Notes: a model not told the origin generated them from the sequence alone. Shown: positions 54,960 to 64,000, counted from the first letter of the stretch. The stretch is 64,000 nucleotides of DNA from Bacillaceae bacterium JMAK1 (GCA_012970285.1 JIBW01000002.1:1-64000), one strand, 5' to 3'. Numbers and translations: made by a program.

Positions 54960-57602
54960 GTGAATAAAAAATTAGTATTAGTCGATGGAAACAGTATTGC
55001 ATACCGCGCATTTTTTGCTTTGCCGTTACTTACAAACGACCAAGGTGTATACACGAATGCGGTGTATGGATTTACGAATATGTTAATGAAGATTTTAGAA
55101 GACCAAGCACCTAGCCATATTTTAATTGCTTTTGATGCAGGCAAGACGACATTTCGTCATGAGCAATTTGAAAGCTATAAAAGCGATCGTGAAAAAACAC
55201 CACCTGAGCTTTCAGAGCAAATGCCAATTATAAAAGAGGTATTGCAAGCCTTTCAAATTAAAGAAACGCGCATTGAATTGTATGAAGCGGATGATATTAT
55301 CGGTACGCTTTCAAAGCGAGGGGAAGATGAAGGCTTTGACGTTCGCATTTATACAGGCGATAAAGACTTACTTCAACTCGTAAGTGAGCGCACTCACGTT
55401 GCCATTACGAAAAAAGGCATTACAAATGTTGAATGGTTTGATGAGGCGCATATGGAAGAGGTTTATGGAATTCCAGCTTCTCATATTCCAGATATGAAGG
55501 GTCTTGCAGGAGATTCCTCAGACAACATCCCTGGTATTCCTAAAGTTGGAGAGAAGACGGCACTGAAACTGCTTAAAGAATTTGGGGACATTGAAGGTGT
55601 ACTCAACTCATCAGAGCAAGTTTCCGGACCGAAGTTACGTGAACGTTTAAAGGAATTCCGTGATCAAGCTTTGATGAGTAAGGAGTTAGCGGTCATTCAT
55701 CGTGAATCACCGGTGGAAGAGTCGCTGTCAGACCTAGAATACAATGGTTACGAGACGAATGACGTACGCAAGCTTTTCACAGAGTACGGATTCAACTCTC
55801 TAATGAAACACATCGGCGTAGACGATGCAGAACAAATTGAAGCTAAAGAACAGGCACTAGAAGAATTCACATTTCACCACGAGCAAGAAATTACAGACGA
55901 TATGCTGCAATCACCAGCAGCGCTCGTCATCGAGTCACCAACTGAAAACTATCATCATGCTGAAATCTGGGGACTAGGCATTGTTAATGAAAATGGTTCT
56001 TATACCGTTCCTATGGATGCTGCCTTACAATCTGACGATTTCAAAGCTTGGTTAGCAGATGAGACGAAAGAAAAGTACGTGTTTGACGGAAAAAAACTGA
56101 AGGTGATGCTAGGTTGGGAAGGTCTTGAAGTACGGGGCGTTGTTTTTGATACATTAATCGCTTCTTACTTAATTGACCCATCATTATCGAGCCACGACCT
56201 TGCTAATATTGCAGAGCGTAGAGAAATAACGAGTGTCTTGCTTGATGAAGACGTTTACGGGAAAGGCGCGAAACAGCAAAAGCCTGAAACAGATTCCCTT
56301 AACGATCACATCGCAAGAAAGACGGCAACGATTTGGAAGTTGCAGCCAATATTAAAAGAAGAGTTAACAACGAACGACCAATGGCAACTCTTTGAAACGT
56401 TAGAGCTACCGTTATCTCTCGTGCTATCAGAAATGGAATTAGAAGGTGTGAAGGTAGACCGGGAACAACTACAACAGATGGGTGTAGAGTTGGACAAGCG
56501 TTTAGAACAGCTTGAGCGTGACATCCACGAGCTTGCTGGTGAGGATTTTAATATTAATTCTCCGAAACAGTTAGGGCCGATTTTGTTTGAAAAACTAGGT
56601 CTACCCGTTATTAAGAAAACGAAAACAGGCTATTCAACAGCAGCAGACGTTTTAGAGAAGCTAGAAGGCGAGCATGACATTATTCCGAATTTGCTTCATT
56701 ACCGCCAAATCTCGAAACTACGCTCCACCTACGTGGAAGGGCTGCTAAAAGTTATTCACGAAAAGAGCAACAAGATTCATACCCGGTTTAACCAAGCTTT
56801 GACACAGACTGGAAGGTTAAGTTCTCAAGACCCGAACTTACAAAACATCCCAATCCGCCTTGAAGAAGGACGTAAAATCCGTAAAGTGTTCGTGCCAAGT
56901 GAAGAGAATTGGTACATTCTCGCAGCCGACTACTCACAAATTGAACTTCGCGTGTTAGCGCACATGTCTGGTGACGAGAAATTGATGGAAGCATTCCATG
57001 AAGGGCAAGACGTTCATACGAAAACAGCGATGGATGTTTTTGATGTATCAAAAGACGACGTAACAGACACGATGCGTCGCAACGCAAAAGCAGTGAATTT
57101 CGGGATCGTATACGGAATTAGTGACTACGGGTTGTCGCAAAACCTCGGCATTACGAGAAAAGAAGCCCAATCATTTATCGACAAATATTTCGAAACGTAC
57201 CCGAATGTGAAACGTTATATGGATGAATCGATTGCGTATGCAAAAGAGCACGGTTACGTGACGACATTGTTAAAGCGTCGCCGTTATTTACATGACATTA
57301 ACAATCGCAACTTCAATTTACGTAGCTTTGCTGAGCGGACTGCAATGAACACACCAATTCAAGGAACAGCCGCTGATATTATTAAAAAAGCGATGGTAGA
57401 CGTTGCAAATACGTTGAATGATCAAGCGTTAAAAAGCCGTTTGCTTCTACAAGTACACGATGAATTGATCTTCGAAGTACCAGAGTCAGAGCTCGAAACG
57501 ATGCAGCAGCTCGTAAATGATTTGATGAGCCAAACGATTTCGTTAGACGTTCCACTTGTCGTGGATGTAGCACTCGGAAAGACATGGTACGAAGCAAAGT
57601 AA
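54960..57602 (+). CDS. polA: DNA polymerase I
   Basis: An 880-residue A-family polymerase for Okazaki-fragment maturation and repair, identical in length to B. subtilis PolA. The order is a 5'-3' exonuclease domain (residues 1-290, with YEADDIIGTLSKR and GLAGDSSDNIPGIPKVGEKTA), a 3'-5' exonuclease-like domain (about 305-465) lacking the usual acidic metal residues, and the polymerase domain (DYSQIELRVLAHMSGD, RRNAKAVNFGIVYGIS, QVHDELIFEVP). The start is GTG 54960. mutM follows 12 bases later. Confidence 0.97.
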   Translation: MNKKLVLVDGNSIAYRAFFALPLLTNDQGVYTNAVYGFTNMLMKILEDQAPSHILIAFDAGKTTFRHEQFESYKSDREKTPPELSEQMPIIKEVLQAFQIKETRIELYEADDIIGTLSKRGEDEGFDVRIYTGDKDLLQLVSERTHVAITKKGITNVEWFDEAHMEEVYGIPASHIPDMKGLAGDSSDNIPGIPKVGEKTALKLLKEFGDIEGVLNSSEQVSGPKLRERLKEFRDQALMSKELAVIHRESPVEESLSDLEYNGYETNDVRKLFTEYGFNSLMKHIGVDDAEQIEAKEQALEEFTFHHEQEITDDMLQSPAALVIESPTENYHHAEIWGLGIVNENGSYTVPMDAALQSDDFKAWLADETKEKYVFDGKKLKVMLGWEGLEVRGVVFDTLIASYLIDPSLSSHDLANIAERREITSVLLDEDVYGKGAKQQKPETDSLNDHIARKTATIWKLQPILKEELTTNDQWQLFETLELPLSLVLSEMELEGVKVDREQLQQMGVELDKRLEQLERDIHELAGEDFNINSPKQLGPILFEKLGLPVIKKTKTGYSTAADVLEKLEGEHDIIPNLLHYRQISKLRSTYVEGLLKVIHEKSNKIHTRFNQALTQTGRLSSQDPNLQNIPIRLEEGRKIRKVFVPSEENWYILAADYSQIELRVLAHMSGDEKLMEAFHEGQDVHTKTAMDVFDVSKDDVTDTMRRNAKAVNFGIVYGISDYGLSQNLGITRKEAQSFIDKYFETYPNVKRYMDESIAYAKEHGYVTTLLKRRRYLHDINNRNFNLRSFAERTAMNTPIQGTAADIIKKAMVDVANTLNDQALKSRLLLQVHDELIFEVPESELETMQQLVNDLMSQTISLDVPLVVDVALGKTWYEAK

Positions 57603-57614
57603 GGAGAAACGAGA

Positions 57615-58433
57615 ATGCCGGAATTACCAGAAGTTGAGACGGTACGAAAAACGTTAACATCACTCGTTGTCGGAAAGACAATTGCCGATATTGAGATTGG
57701 CTGGCCAAAGATGATTAAAGAACCAGACGATGTGAACATATTTCGTGATCAAGTGATCGGTCAAACGATCGTAGACATTGAACGGACAGGAAAGTTTTTA
57801 CGATTTATTCTGACCGACTATGTGCTCGTTTCACATTTAAGAATGGAAGGCAAGTACAACACGTCTAATGATGAAGTCGATAAGCATACACATGTGCGGT
57901 TTTTCTTTACAGATGAAACCGAACTTCGTTATCGAGATGTGCGTAAGTTCGGTACGATGCATCTCTTCTTGAAAGGGACAGAATTTGACCGAGCACCGTT
58001 GAATAAAGTAGGACCAGAGCCGTTTAATGAGCGTTATACGGTGTCATATTTGCACGAGCGGTTCCAAAAAACGTCTCGCTCCATTAAAGCCGTGTTACTC
58101 GATCAAGCAATTGTGGCGGGGCTTGGGAATATTTATGTAGACGAAGCACTACATCGCGCAGGCATTTTGCCTGGACGAGTGGCGAACACGTTACGTCTAG
58201 ATGAAATCCAACGGATACACAAAGAAACGATTCAGACGTTAGAGGAAGCGATTGCGTCAGGAGGCTCTTCGATCCGCTCCTACTTAAATGGAAACGGTGA
58301 GATGGGTTATTTCCAGCAGAAGCTTTTCGTTTACGGTAGAAAGAACGAGCCGTGTAAGACGTGTGAAGGAACCATTATTAGATCAGTAGTCGCAGGTCGA
58401 GGCACGCATTATTGCCCTAACTGTCAATCGTAA
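57615..58433 (+). CDS. mutM: Formamidopyrimidine-DNA glycosylase
   Basis: A 272-residue base-excision enzyme that removes 8-oxoguanine and nicks the strand. The N terminus MPELPEVETVRKTL provides the Pro catalytic nucleophile. The C-terminal zinc finger is CKTCEGTIIRSVVAGRGTHYCPNCQ (about 245-270). TAAGGAGA precedes the ATG. It is coupled to polA in one operon. Confidence 0.97.
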   Translation: MPELPEVETVRKTLTSLVVGKTIADIEIGWPKMIKEPDDVNIFRDQVIGQTIVDIERTGKFLRFILTDYVLVSHLRMEGKYNTSNDEVDKHTHVRFFFTDETELRYRDVRKFGTMHLFLKGTEFDRAPLNKVGPEPFNERYTVSYLHERFQKTSRSIKAVLLDQAIVAGLGNIYVDEALHRAGILPGRVANTLRLDEIQRIHKETIQTLEEAIASGGSSIRSYLNGNGEMGYFQQKLFVYGRKNEPCKTCEGTIIRSVVAGRGTHYCPNCQS

Positions 58434-58443
58434 TTGTCAAAAC

Positions 58444-58520
58444 GCCCCCTTCCCTCATGTACATAGGATAAGCGTAGATCATAGGCTATCGTATTGAGTG
58501 AGTAAGAGGGGGCTTTTTTT
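58444..58520 (+). terminator. Long-loop hairpin ending at the ytaF start codon
   Basis: GCCCCCT (58444-58450) is the exact complement of AGGGGGC (58507-58513), followed by a T-run (58514-58520) that abuts the ATG of ytaF at 58521. The right arm also contains the ytaF ribosome site. It may be a terminator of mutM, a ribosome-site-sequestering hairpin, or both. Confidence 0.5.
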
Positions 58521-59183
58521 ATGGAATCGTGGATTGCAGTTTTAATTCTTGCATTTGCGGTTAGTGTAGATGGTTTGGGCGTTGGAATGACGTACGGAAT
58601 GCGAAAAATGCAAATTAATTGGTTGCCTCTTTTCATTATCGGCACATTTTCATTTACGGCGGTATTGCTGTCAGGGTTTGCAGCTACTTTTGTGTTTCAA
58701 TATTTACCGAATGCATTTGCGGATTACTTAGGGGGAAGCATTCTAATCCTCATCGGGGTTTATGCGATCGTGCAAGCGTATCACCATTCAAAAACAAAAC
58801 CAGAAGAAGTTAAGCCAATAACAAAAGTAGATAAAGTAAAAGAGAAAGTCGTCAAATTCGAAATTAAAAAATTAGGGTTGGTCATCCAGATCCTCAAAAA
58901 ACCGACCGCAGCAGACGTTGATAATTCTGGGACAATTAGTGTTAAAGAAGCAGTCCTACTCGGCGTTGCCTTATCACTTGATGCATTTGGTGCCGGATTT
59001 GGGGCGAGCATGCTCGGGTATTCTGTCGTTTGGTTCGCCTTAATCGTTTCCATCATGTGTGTCACGTTTTTAGTGATCGGCAAAAAGGGTGGTTATAAAC
59101 TGTCGAACGTGCGGTTTTGTGAGCCTTTAGTGTTTTTGCCAGGTTTATTGCTTATGTGTATTGGAATATACAATTTTTTATAA
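58521..59183 (+). CDS. ytaF: Sporulation membrane protein YtaF (MntP-like)
   Basis: A 220-residue polytopic protein of the YtaF branch of the MntP family. About six helices are visible, with the two internally related halves starting ILAFAVSVDGLGVGMTYG and GVALSLDAFGAGFGASMLGY (aspartates in each half). A charged cytoplasmic loop (KPEEVKPITKVDKVKEKVVKFEIKK) separates them. YtaF is annotated as a sporulation protein in bacilli; metal transport is inferred from MntP. AGAGGGGG lies eight bases upstream. Confidence 0.9.
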   Translation: MESWIAVLILAFAVSVDGLGVGMTYGMRKMQINWLPLFIIGTFSFTAVLLSGFAATFVFQYLPNAFADYLGGSILILIGVYAIVQAYHHSKTKPEEVKPITKVDKVKEKVVKFEIKKLGLVIQILKKPTAADVDNSGTISVKEAVLLGVALSLDAFGAGFGASMLGYSVVWFALIVSIMCVTFLVIGKKGGYKLSNVRFCEPLVFLPGLLLMCIGIYNFL

Positions 59184-59195
59184 GGAGTTTTCATT

Positions 59196-59786
59196 ATGAT
59201 CATCGGGCTAACTGGTGGCATTGCTAGTGGTAAAAGTCTCGTGGCGAACCTTCTTAAGCAGGAAGGTTTGCCTGTTATTGATGCAGATCAAATTGCAAAG
59301 GAAATTGTTGAGCCTCACGAAGAGGCTTATCGTGACATACTATTTCATTTTGGACATGAAGTGTTCCATGAGGATGGCACGCTTCATCGGAAAGCACTCG
59401 GCAAAGTCATTTTTAATGACCCTAAACAACGTGAAACCTTGAATAACATTATGCATCCGCGCATTCGTGAGCGATCGAAATTGAAACAACAACAGTATGA
59501 AGATGAAGGGTACACAACGATTGTGTATGATATTCCACTCTTGATTGAAGGTGGAAAAATGGATCAATATGACCGAGTTTTGCTCGTTTATGTTGATGAA
59601 GGTGTACAGTTGAGACGACTTATGGAGCGGGATCAAAGTACCGAGGAAGAAGCTAGATCACGAATAAATTCACAAATGCCCCTAAGTGAAAAACGGCAAT
59701 ATGCTGACGAAATCATTAATAATAACGACTCAATTGAGGAAACTACAAGACAAGTACGGCAAACACTAAAAAAATGGGGACTATAA
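59196..59786 (+). CDS. coaE: Dephospho-CoA kinase
   Basis: A 196-residue kinase for the last step of coenzyme A synthesis. The P-loop GLTGGIASGKS lies at residues 4-14, VIDADQIA at about 28-35 and YDIPLLIEGG in the middle. AAGGAG precedes the ATG, 12 bases after ytaF, in one operon. Confidence 0.96.
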   Translation: MIIGLTGGIASGKSLVANLLKQEGLPVIDADQIAKEIVEPHEEAYRDILFHFGHEVFHEDGTLHRKALGKVIFNDPKQRETLNNIMHPRIRERSKLKQQQYEDEGYTTIVYDIPLLIEGGKMDQYDRVLLVYVDEGVQLRRLMERDQSTEEEARSRINSQMPLSEKRQYADEIINNNDSIEETTRQVRQTLKKWGL

Positions 59787-59833
59787 ATAGAATTGATTTC
59801 CAATAAAGAAAAACATCGTACAAGTTATCGTTA

Positions 59834-59877
59834 TATGATATACTATTGGAGAAAATAGTGATGATTAGTGTATCATA
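59834..59877. promoter_or_regulatory. CcpN-like operators at the gapB promoter
   Basis: TATGATATACT at 59834-59844 fits the CcpN motif TRTGHYATAYW exactly and overlaps a TATACT -10 (59839-59844). An inverted second copy at 59867-59877 (AGTGTATCATA) matches with one mismatch. CcpN represses gapB during growth on glucose in B. subtilis. Confidence 0.6.
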
Positions 59878-59893
59878 ATTAGGGGGCATCAAG

Positions 59894-60922
59894 ATGAAAG
59901 CGAAAGTAGCGATCAATGGGTTTGGAAGAATAGGGAGAATGGCTTTTCGGCGTGCATTCTTCAATGACAATATTGAAATCGTTGCAGTAAACGCAACCCA
60001 CCCTCCAAAAACGCTTGCGCATTTGCTAAAGTATGACAGTACACATGGAACGTTTGACGTCACTGTAGACACGACAGATGATGCGTTAATCGTTGATGGT
60101 CAAGAAATTAAACTACTTCAAAACCGTGACCCGAAGCAGTTACCTTGGGCAGAACTCGGTGTTGATATTGTTATTGAAGCAACGGGCAAGTTCGTTACGA
60201 AAGAAGGCGCTGGGAAACACATTGAAGCTGGAGCGAAGAAAGTCGTTATTACGGCTCCTGCGAAAGAAGAAGACATTACAATTGTAATGGGCGTAAATGA
60301 TGAAGAGTATGACCATGATAATCACCACGTTATTTCAAACGCTTCTTGTACGACAAACTGTTTAGCACCAGTTGTGAAAACGCTTGATGACGTATTTGGA
60401 ATTCAAAGTGGTATGATGACGACGGTTCATGCTTACACAAACGATCAGAAGAATATCGATAATCCACATAAAGATTTGCGTAGGGCGAGAAGCTGTGGAC
60501 AATCCATTATTCCGACGACAACTGGAGCAGCTCGTGCAATTTCCCTCGTATTGCCTCATTTAGATGGGAAATTAAACGGTATGGCACTACGAATTCCTAC
60601 TCCGAACGTCTCACTTGTAGACCTCGTATGTGAACTTCAAAGTGACGTAACAGCTGAGCAAGTGAATGAAGTGTTCAAGTCTGCAGAAGAGAAAGAAATG
60701 AAAGGCATTTTAGGCGTGTCTGATGAGCCGCTTGTTTCCATTGATTTTAACGGCGATGATCGCTCTAGTATTGTCGATAGCATGTCTACAATGGTCATGA
60801 ACAAGCGTCAAGTGAAAGTGATTGCTTGGTACGACAACGAGTGGGGTTATGCTTGCCGTGTCGTAGACCTTGTTGATTTAATTGCTCAGAAAATTACACA
60901 ACAATCAGTTGCTAACTCTTAA
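59894..60922 (+). CDS. gapB: NADP-dependent glyceraldehyde-3-phosphate dehydrogenase GapB
   Basis: A 342-residue gluconeogenic GAPDH. Marks are INGFGRIGRM (residues 7-16), the catalytic cysteine in SNASCTTNCLAPV (about 150-162), and WYDNEWGYACRVVDL near the C terminus. The locus (after coaE) and CcpN-like operators support GapB rather than the glycolytic GapA. AGGGGGC lies before the ATG. Confidence 0.95.
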   Translation: MKAKVAINGFGRIGRMAFRRAFFNDNIEIVAVNATHPPKTLAHLLKYDSTHGTFDVTVDTTDDALIVDGQEIKLLQNRDPKQLPWAELGVDIVIEATGKFVTKEGAGKHIEAGAKKVVITAPAKEEDITIVMGVNDEEYDHDNHHVISNASCTTNCLAPVVKTLDDVFGIQSGMMTTVHAYTNDQKNIDNPHKDLRRARSCGQSIIPTTTGAARAISLVLPHLDGKLNGMALRIPTPNVSLVDLVCELQSDVTAEQVNEVFKSAEEKEMKGILGVSDEPLVSIDFNGDDRSSIVDSMSTMVMNKRQVKVIAWYDNEWGYACRVVDLVDLIAQKITQQSVANS

Positions 60923-60948
60923 ATTAGATATAACTGACGTTTTTATGG

Positions 60949-60980
60949 CTGATCCATGTCGATAATGGATCAGTTTTTTT
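60949..60980 (+). terminator. gapB terminator
   Basis: CTGATCCAT pairs with ATGGATCAG across six bases, followed by eight Ts. Confidence 0.9.
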
Positions 60981-61006
60981 ACATTTGTCGTCTAATTTGA
61001 TTAGGA

Positions 61007-61036
61007 TTGGATGAGTAATTCTAGACATGTTATGAT
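61007..61036 (+). promoter_or_regulatory. nrdR promoter
   Basis: TTGGAT (61007-61012) and TATGAT (61031-61036) are 18 bp apart, upstream of nrdR. Confidence 0.55.
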
Positions 61037-61080
61037 AGACTCAATTAGTTGTTATTCTACCTTATTAAGGAGTGGGGCCG

Positions 61081-61557
61081 ATGCGTTGTCCGGTCTGTCA
61101 TTCCAACGGGACTCGCGTACTCGACTCAAGGCCACACAATGAGGCTCGCTCAATTCGAAGACGAAGAGAGTGTGAACGATGCAGTCATCGATTCACAACG
61201 TATGAGATTGTCGAAGAGACACCGATGTTAATTGTGAAGAAAGATGGCAACCGTGAGGAATTTAGTCGCGACAAAATGCTTCGCGGCTTAATTCGAGCAT
61301 GTGAAAAGCGCCCAGTTCCATTGGAAAGATTAGATAAGATTGTTAGCGATGTTGAGCGCGAATTACGAGGGGGTTCCGAGCGTGAAGTTCCGAGTGGCCG
61401 TATTGGTGAGCTCGTTATGGAACATTTATCACACGTTGACGAAGTCGCTTACGTACGTTTTGCATCCGTATATCGACAGTTTAAAGATATTAATGTGTTT
61501 ATAGATGAATTAAAAGAACTGATGAAACGCACAGATGATGAAGGGCCCGACAAGTGA
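61081..61557 (+). CDS. nrdR: Transcriptional repressor NrdR
   Basis: A ~158-residue repressor of ribonucleotide reductase genes that senses (d)ATP. The N-terminal zinc ribbon is CPVC...[12 protein letters not shown] (residues 3-38), followed by the ATP-cone (about 49-140, [29 protein letters not shown]). ATG 61081 follows AAGGAGTGG; a GTG at 61072 lies inside that site. dnaB follows in the same direction. Confidence 0.96.
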   Translation: MRCPVCHSNGTRVLDSRPHNEARSIRRRRECERCSHRFTTYEIVEETPMLIVKKDGNREEFSRDKMLRGLIRACEKRPVPLERLDKIVSDVERELRGGSEREVPSGRIGELVMEHLSHVDEVAYVRFASVYRQFKDINVFIDELKELMKRTDDEGPDK

Positions 61558-61607
61558 GCAATGACGCTTTCAGGGCTCTTTCTACGTCTTGAAGGAAGGT
61601 GACTTGT

Positions 61608-63002
61608 TTGTCTTGGTCTTGGAGTGAATTACGCCCAATCGATCCGTATACAGTGCGCATGATTGAGCCGTTTTCACAACTACATGAAAAAGTATTGCTA
61701 TTATTGTACCAACCGTTAATTGGTTCAATGGCTGTTAATTTGTATTTGACGTTATATTATCGACTTGAACGAGATGCGTACATGTGTGATGAAAGTACGC
61801 ATCGTGAATTGATGATTACAACGGCAGAAGAATTGCCAACGCTCTTAGAGGCTAGAAAGCGACTCGAAGCGATTGGATTACTCAAGACGTATATGCAAAA
61901 GCAAAACGATGAACGTTTGTTTTTATATGAATTGTCGACACCAATGCTTGCCAATGAATTTTTCTCCGACCCGTTTTTAGGTGTGTATTTACAAAATCGA
62001 ATTGGTGTGACGAAGTTTCGACAAGTCCGACAACGTTTTAGCACACCTAAAATTGACAAGCAACAATGGGAAGAGAAAACAGTTGCGTTTAATGACGTGT
62101 TTACTTCGTTAAAAGATCGTGAATTAAACCGAGAAGATCGAGTGGATTCGGAAGAACTTGTTGGTGAGAGTGTTCGATCGTCACTTGCGATCAACGATCA
62201 ACAGTTTGATTTTGAGCTTGTAAAGACGTTTCTACCAGCATTTTTCGATCATGATGCGATGCTAACCGAGTCAGTGAAAGAAGATGTTCGCAGTTTATCG
62301 TTTGTGTATCAGCTTGATGAATTGGAAATGAGTCGGTTACTGATCGAAGCGATGATCGGTGATGACACGATTGATATTGAACGATTACGTACGGTAGTGA
62401 AAAATTGGTATCGTCATCAACACGGTCAAAACCCTCCGAAACTCGGGCTTCGTACAACGGCCGATGTTGAAGAACCACTACCGGAGAAAACACAAGCCAT
62501 GAGTGAAGACGAAAAGATGGCGAGTTATTACAACCGCATCTCACCGTATGAGTTATTAGAAAGTATATCGGAGGCAACCGTTTCACCCCCAGACATTAAA
62601 TTGGCAGAATCGCTCGTTCATGACTACAAATTACCTGTCGGTGTCGTAAATACGCTCATTGATTATGTTATGCGAACCCATGATAAGAGACTAGATGCCC
62701 CGCTCGTACAAAAGATTGCAGGTGACTGGTCAAGAAAGAAGATTAAAACGGTTGAAGAAGCGATGAATCATGCAAAACAAGAATACCAAAAGCGTAAACA
62801 GGTAAAAGATAAACCATCCAAATCTACGAATCGCCCTTCTCAGACGTCGAAGAAAAAGCAACAACCGAATCAGGATAAATTACCGAAATGGTTAACAGGT
62901 GAACGACAAGAAGAACCGTCAGAGGAGAAACGCAAAAAAGCAGAAGAAGAGCGCAAGAAGTTTGAGTTATTACTTCAAAAATATAAGAAAGGGGACAGTT
63001 AA
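61608..63002 (+). CDS. dnaB: Replication initiation and membrane attachment protein DnaB
   Basis: A ~464-residue helicase-loading co-factor of the Firmicute initiation pathway (not the E. coli DnaB helicase). DnaD/DnaB-type domains are in the middle and towards the end (RISPYELLESISEATVSPPDIKLAESLVHDY...LPVGVVNTLIDYV), and the tail is charged and lysine-rich (QTSKKKQQPNQDKLP). TTG 61608 follows AAGGTGA by five bases; the GTG at 61599 is part of that site. dnaI begins one base after its stop. Confidence 0.93.
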   Translation: MSWSWSELRPIDPYTVRMIEPFSQLHEKVLLLLYQPLIGSMAVNLYLTLYYRLERDAYMCDESTHRELMITTAEELPTLLEARKRLEAIGLLKTYMQKQNDERLFLYELSTPMLANEFFSDPFLGVYLQNRIGVTKFRQVRQRFSTPKIDKQQWEEKTVAFNDVFTSLKDRELNREDRVDSEELVGESVRSSLAINDQQFDFELVKTFLPAFFDHDAMLTESVKEDVRSLSFVYQLDELEMSRLLIEAMIGDDTIDIERLRTVVKNWYRHQHGQNPPKLGLRTTADVEEPLPEKTQAMSEDEKMASYYNRISPYELLESISEATVSPPDIKLAESLVHDYKLPVGVVNTLIDYVMRTHDKRLDAPLVQKIAGDWSRKKIKTVEEAMNHAKQEYQKRKQVKDKPSKSTNRPSQTSKKKQQPNQDKLPKWLTGERQEEPSEEKRKKAEEERKKFELLLQKYKKGDS

Positions 63003-63944
63003 GTGGAACCGATCCGTGATTCTCTAAAAAAGTACATGGGAGAAACAGGCTGGGAAAAGCGTTTAAATAAAGCTCGTGAATCACTGTTCCAAGATGAGAG
63101 AATTCGTTCTTGGCTTGATCAACATCGCGATGAATTAACTGACGGAGCAATTGAACAGGGCATTGCAGACTTATATGAGTATAAAAACTCTACAGTTGGT
63201 TGCAACGCCTGTGATTCCTTAGGGGCCTGTCAAAATCCGATGCCTGGATATCAACCTGAACTATATACCCATCTAGGACAAATCCATATGAGGTATCAAC
63301 CGTGTCCCTCAAAAATCGCGAGTGAACAAGAACAAAAGCATAAAAAATTGATTCAAAGCATGTACGTTTCCGATGAGTTTAAAAAAGCTACATTTGAAAA
63401 AGTAGAACTTGATGATGAAGACAATACGAGGGGTACAGCGGTTATTCAGGCAATTACGTTTGCGAATGAAATTGAACCTAAGAAAGATGGGAAAGGGCTT
63501 TATTTGCACGGAATGTTCGGTGTCGGCAAAACGTACATCGCGGCAAGCATTCAAAACACGTTAGCGAGCCGAAAAATTTCGTCATTGCTCGTCTATGCAC
63601 CAGAGTTTTTCCGAGAAATGCGACAATCGGTGGCAGATGGAACCGTAACAGAGAAGCTCGATGCCGTAAAGGCAGTGCCGGTCTTAATTCTAGATGACTT
63701 AGGGGCAGAAACGATGTCCGCTTGGATTCGTGATGACGTGCTAGGTGTTATATTACAATATCGAATGACTGAAAAACTACCAACCGTGTTTACGTCAAAC
63801 TGGGATCTAGATGAACTAGAAGGACATTTAGCATTCTCACAAAAAAATGGCGAAGAACGATTAAAAGCGAAGCGGTTGATGGAAAGAATTCGACCAATGA
63901 CAAGTGGAGTGTATGTTTCGGGGAGAAATCGACGTCACGAATAA
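63003..63944 (+). CDS. dnaI: Primosomal helicase loader DnaI
   Basis: A 313-residue AAA+ ATPase that loads DnaC helicase. The N-terminal zinc-binding domain (about residues 60-105) holds CNACDSLGAC and CPSK. Walker A is GMFGVGKTYIAA (about 168-179), Walker B is VLILDDLGAETMS, and sensor 1 is VFTSNWD. The start is GTG 63003, immediately after the dnaB stop, so it is translationally coupled. The window ends 56 bases downstream with no further gene. Confidence 0.95.
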   Translation: MEPIRDSLKKYMGETGWEKRLNKARESLFQDERIRSWLDQHRDELTDGAIEQGIADLYEYKNSTVGCNACDSLGACQNPMPGYQPELYTHLGQIHMRYQPCPSKIASEQEQKHKKLIQSMYVSDEFKKATFEKVELDDEDNTRGTAVIQAITFANEIEPKKDGKGLYLHGMFGVGKTYIAASIQNTLASRKISSLLVYAPEFFREMRQSVADGTVTEKLDAVKAVPVLILDDLGAETMSAWIRDDVLGVILQYRMTEKLPTVFTSNWDLDELEGHLAFSQKNGEERLKAKRLMERIRPMTSGVYVSGRNRRHE

Positions 63945-64000
63945 CTGTCGTCCCTGAAACTACATTCGATGTTTTTAAGCTGCTATGTTACGATAGAAGA

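Overview
The window is a chromosomal core segment of a low-to-mid GC Bacillaceae bacterium. The gene order closely follows the Bacillus subtilis tyrS-rpsD-ezrA-thiI-sppA-tpx-argGH-dnaE-accDA-pfkA-pyk-citZ-icd-mdh-phoPR-polA-nrdR-dnaB-dnaI region. AGGAGG-type ribosome sites, many GTG/TTG starts, a T-box leader and sporulation genes (ytrH, ytrI, ytfI, ytfJ, ytaF) fit a spore-forming Firmicute. The very acidic secreted tail of the penicillin-binding protein hints at an alkaliphilic or salt-tolerant lineage, which is inference only. No rRNA, tRNA, CRISPR array, prophage or insertion sequence was found.

Layout: (1) 1-7.6 kb: a class A penicillin-binding protein (minus), a tyrosine T-box and a TyrZ-type tyrosyl-tRNA synthetase, a gene made of two tandem AhpD-like domains, an aldo/keto reductase, and rpsD with its leader. 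(2) 7.7-13.1 kb: deoC, a double PRC-barrel protein, an FAD monooxygenase-like protein, a GAF free-methionine sulfoxide reductase (ytsP), refZ and hisJ. (3) 13.3-22.6 kb: ezrA, nifZ-thiI, an amidohydrolase, sppA-yteJ, ytfI-ytfJ and tpx. (4) 22.6-24.6 kb: three minus-strand accessory genes (DUF3221-like lipoprotein, an unknown protein, a thymidine-kinase-family protein) set between tpx and ytxK. (5) 24.7-33.6 kb: ytxK, an EcsC-family gene, a long gene-free stretch that may encode a structured RNA, argG-argH, a universal stress protein, ytkK, a small secreted protein with an odd start, ald and ytkL. (6) 33.7-41.1 kb: a small membrane protein, ytoI, ytpI, nrnA, ytrI-ytrH and dnaE. (7) 41.2-51.5 kb: central carbon and lipid metabolism (ytsJ, accD-accA, pfkA-pyk-fxsA, citZ-icd-mdh). 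(8) 51.6-64 kb: a TatA-type translocase subunit, phoP-phoR, a small secreted protein, polA-mutM, ytaF-coaE, gapB, nrdR-dnaB-dnaI.

Functional themes: carbon flow is well represented. PfkA and Pyk run glycolysis, AccDA diverts acetyl-CoA to fatty acids, CitZ-Icd-Mdh form one TCA unit, YtsJ is an NADP malic enzyme, and GapB is the gluconeogenic GAPDH. GapB carries CcpN-like operator sequences and citZ a cre-like site. Replication and repair genes (dnaE, polA, mutM, nrdR, dnaB, dnaI) form a second theme. Most of the window is ordinary core genome. The points most worth a second look are regulatory or architectural: the candidate RNA before argG, the hairpin whose U-tract runs into the ytaF start codon, paired Pho-box-like repeats before phoP, an apparent ATC start at 31262, the tandem CMD duplication, a double GGGGAC/GTCCCC palindrome, and the thymidine-kinase-like paralogue.
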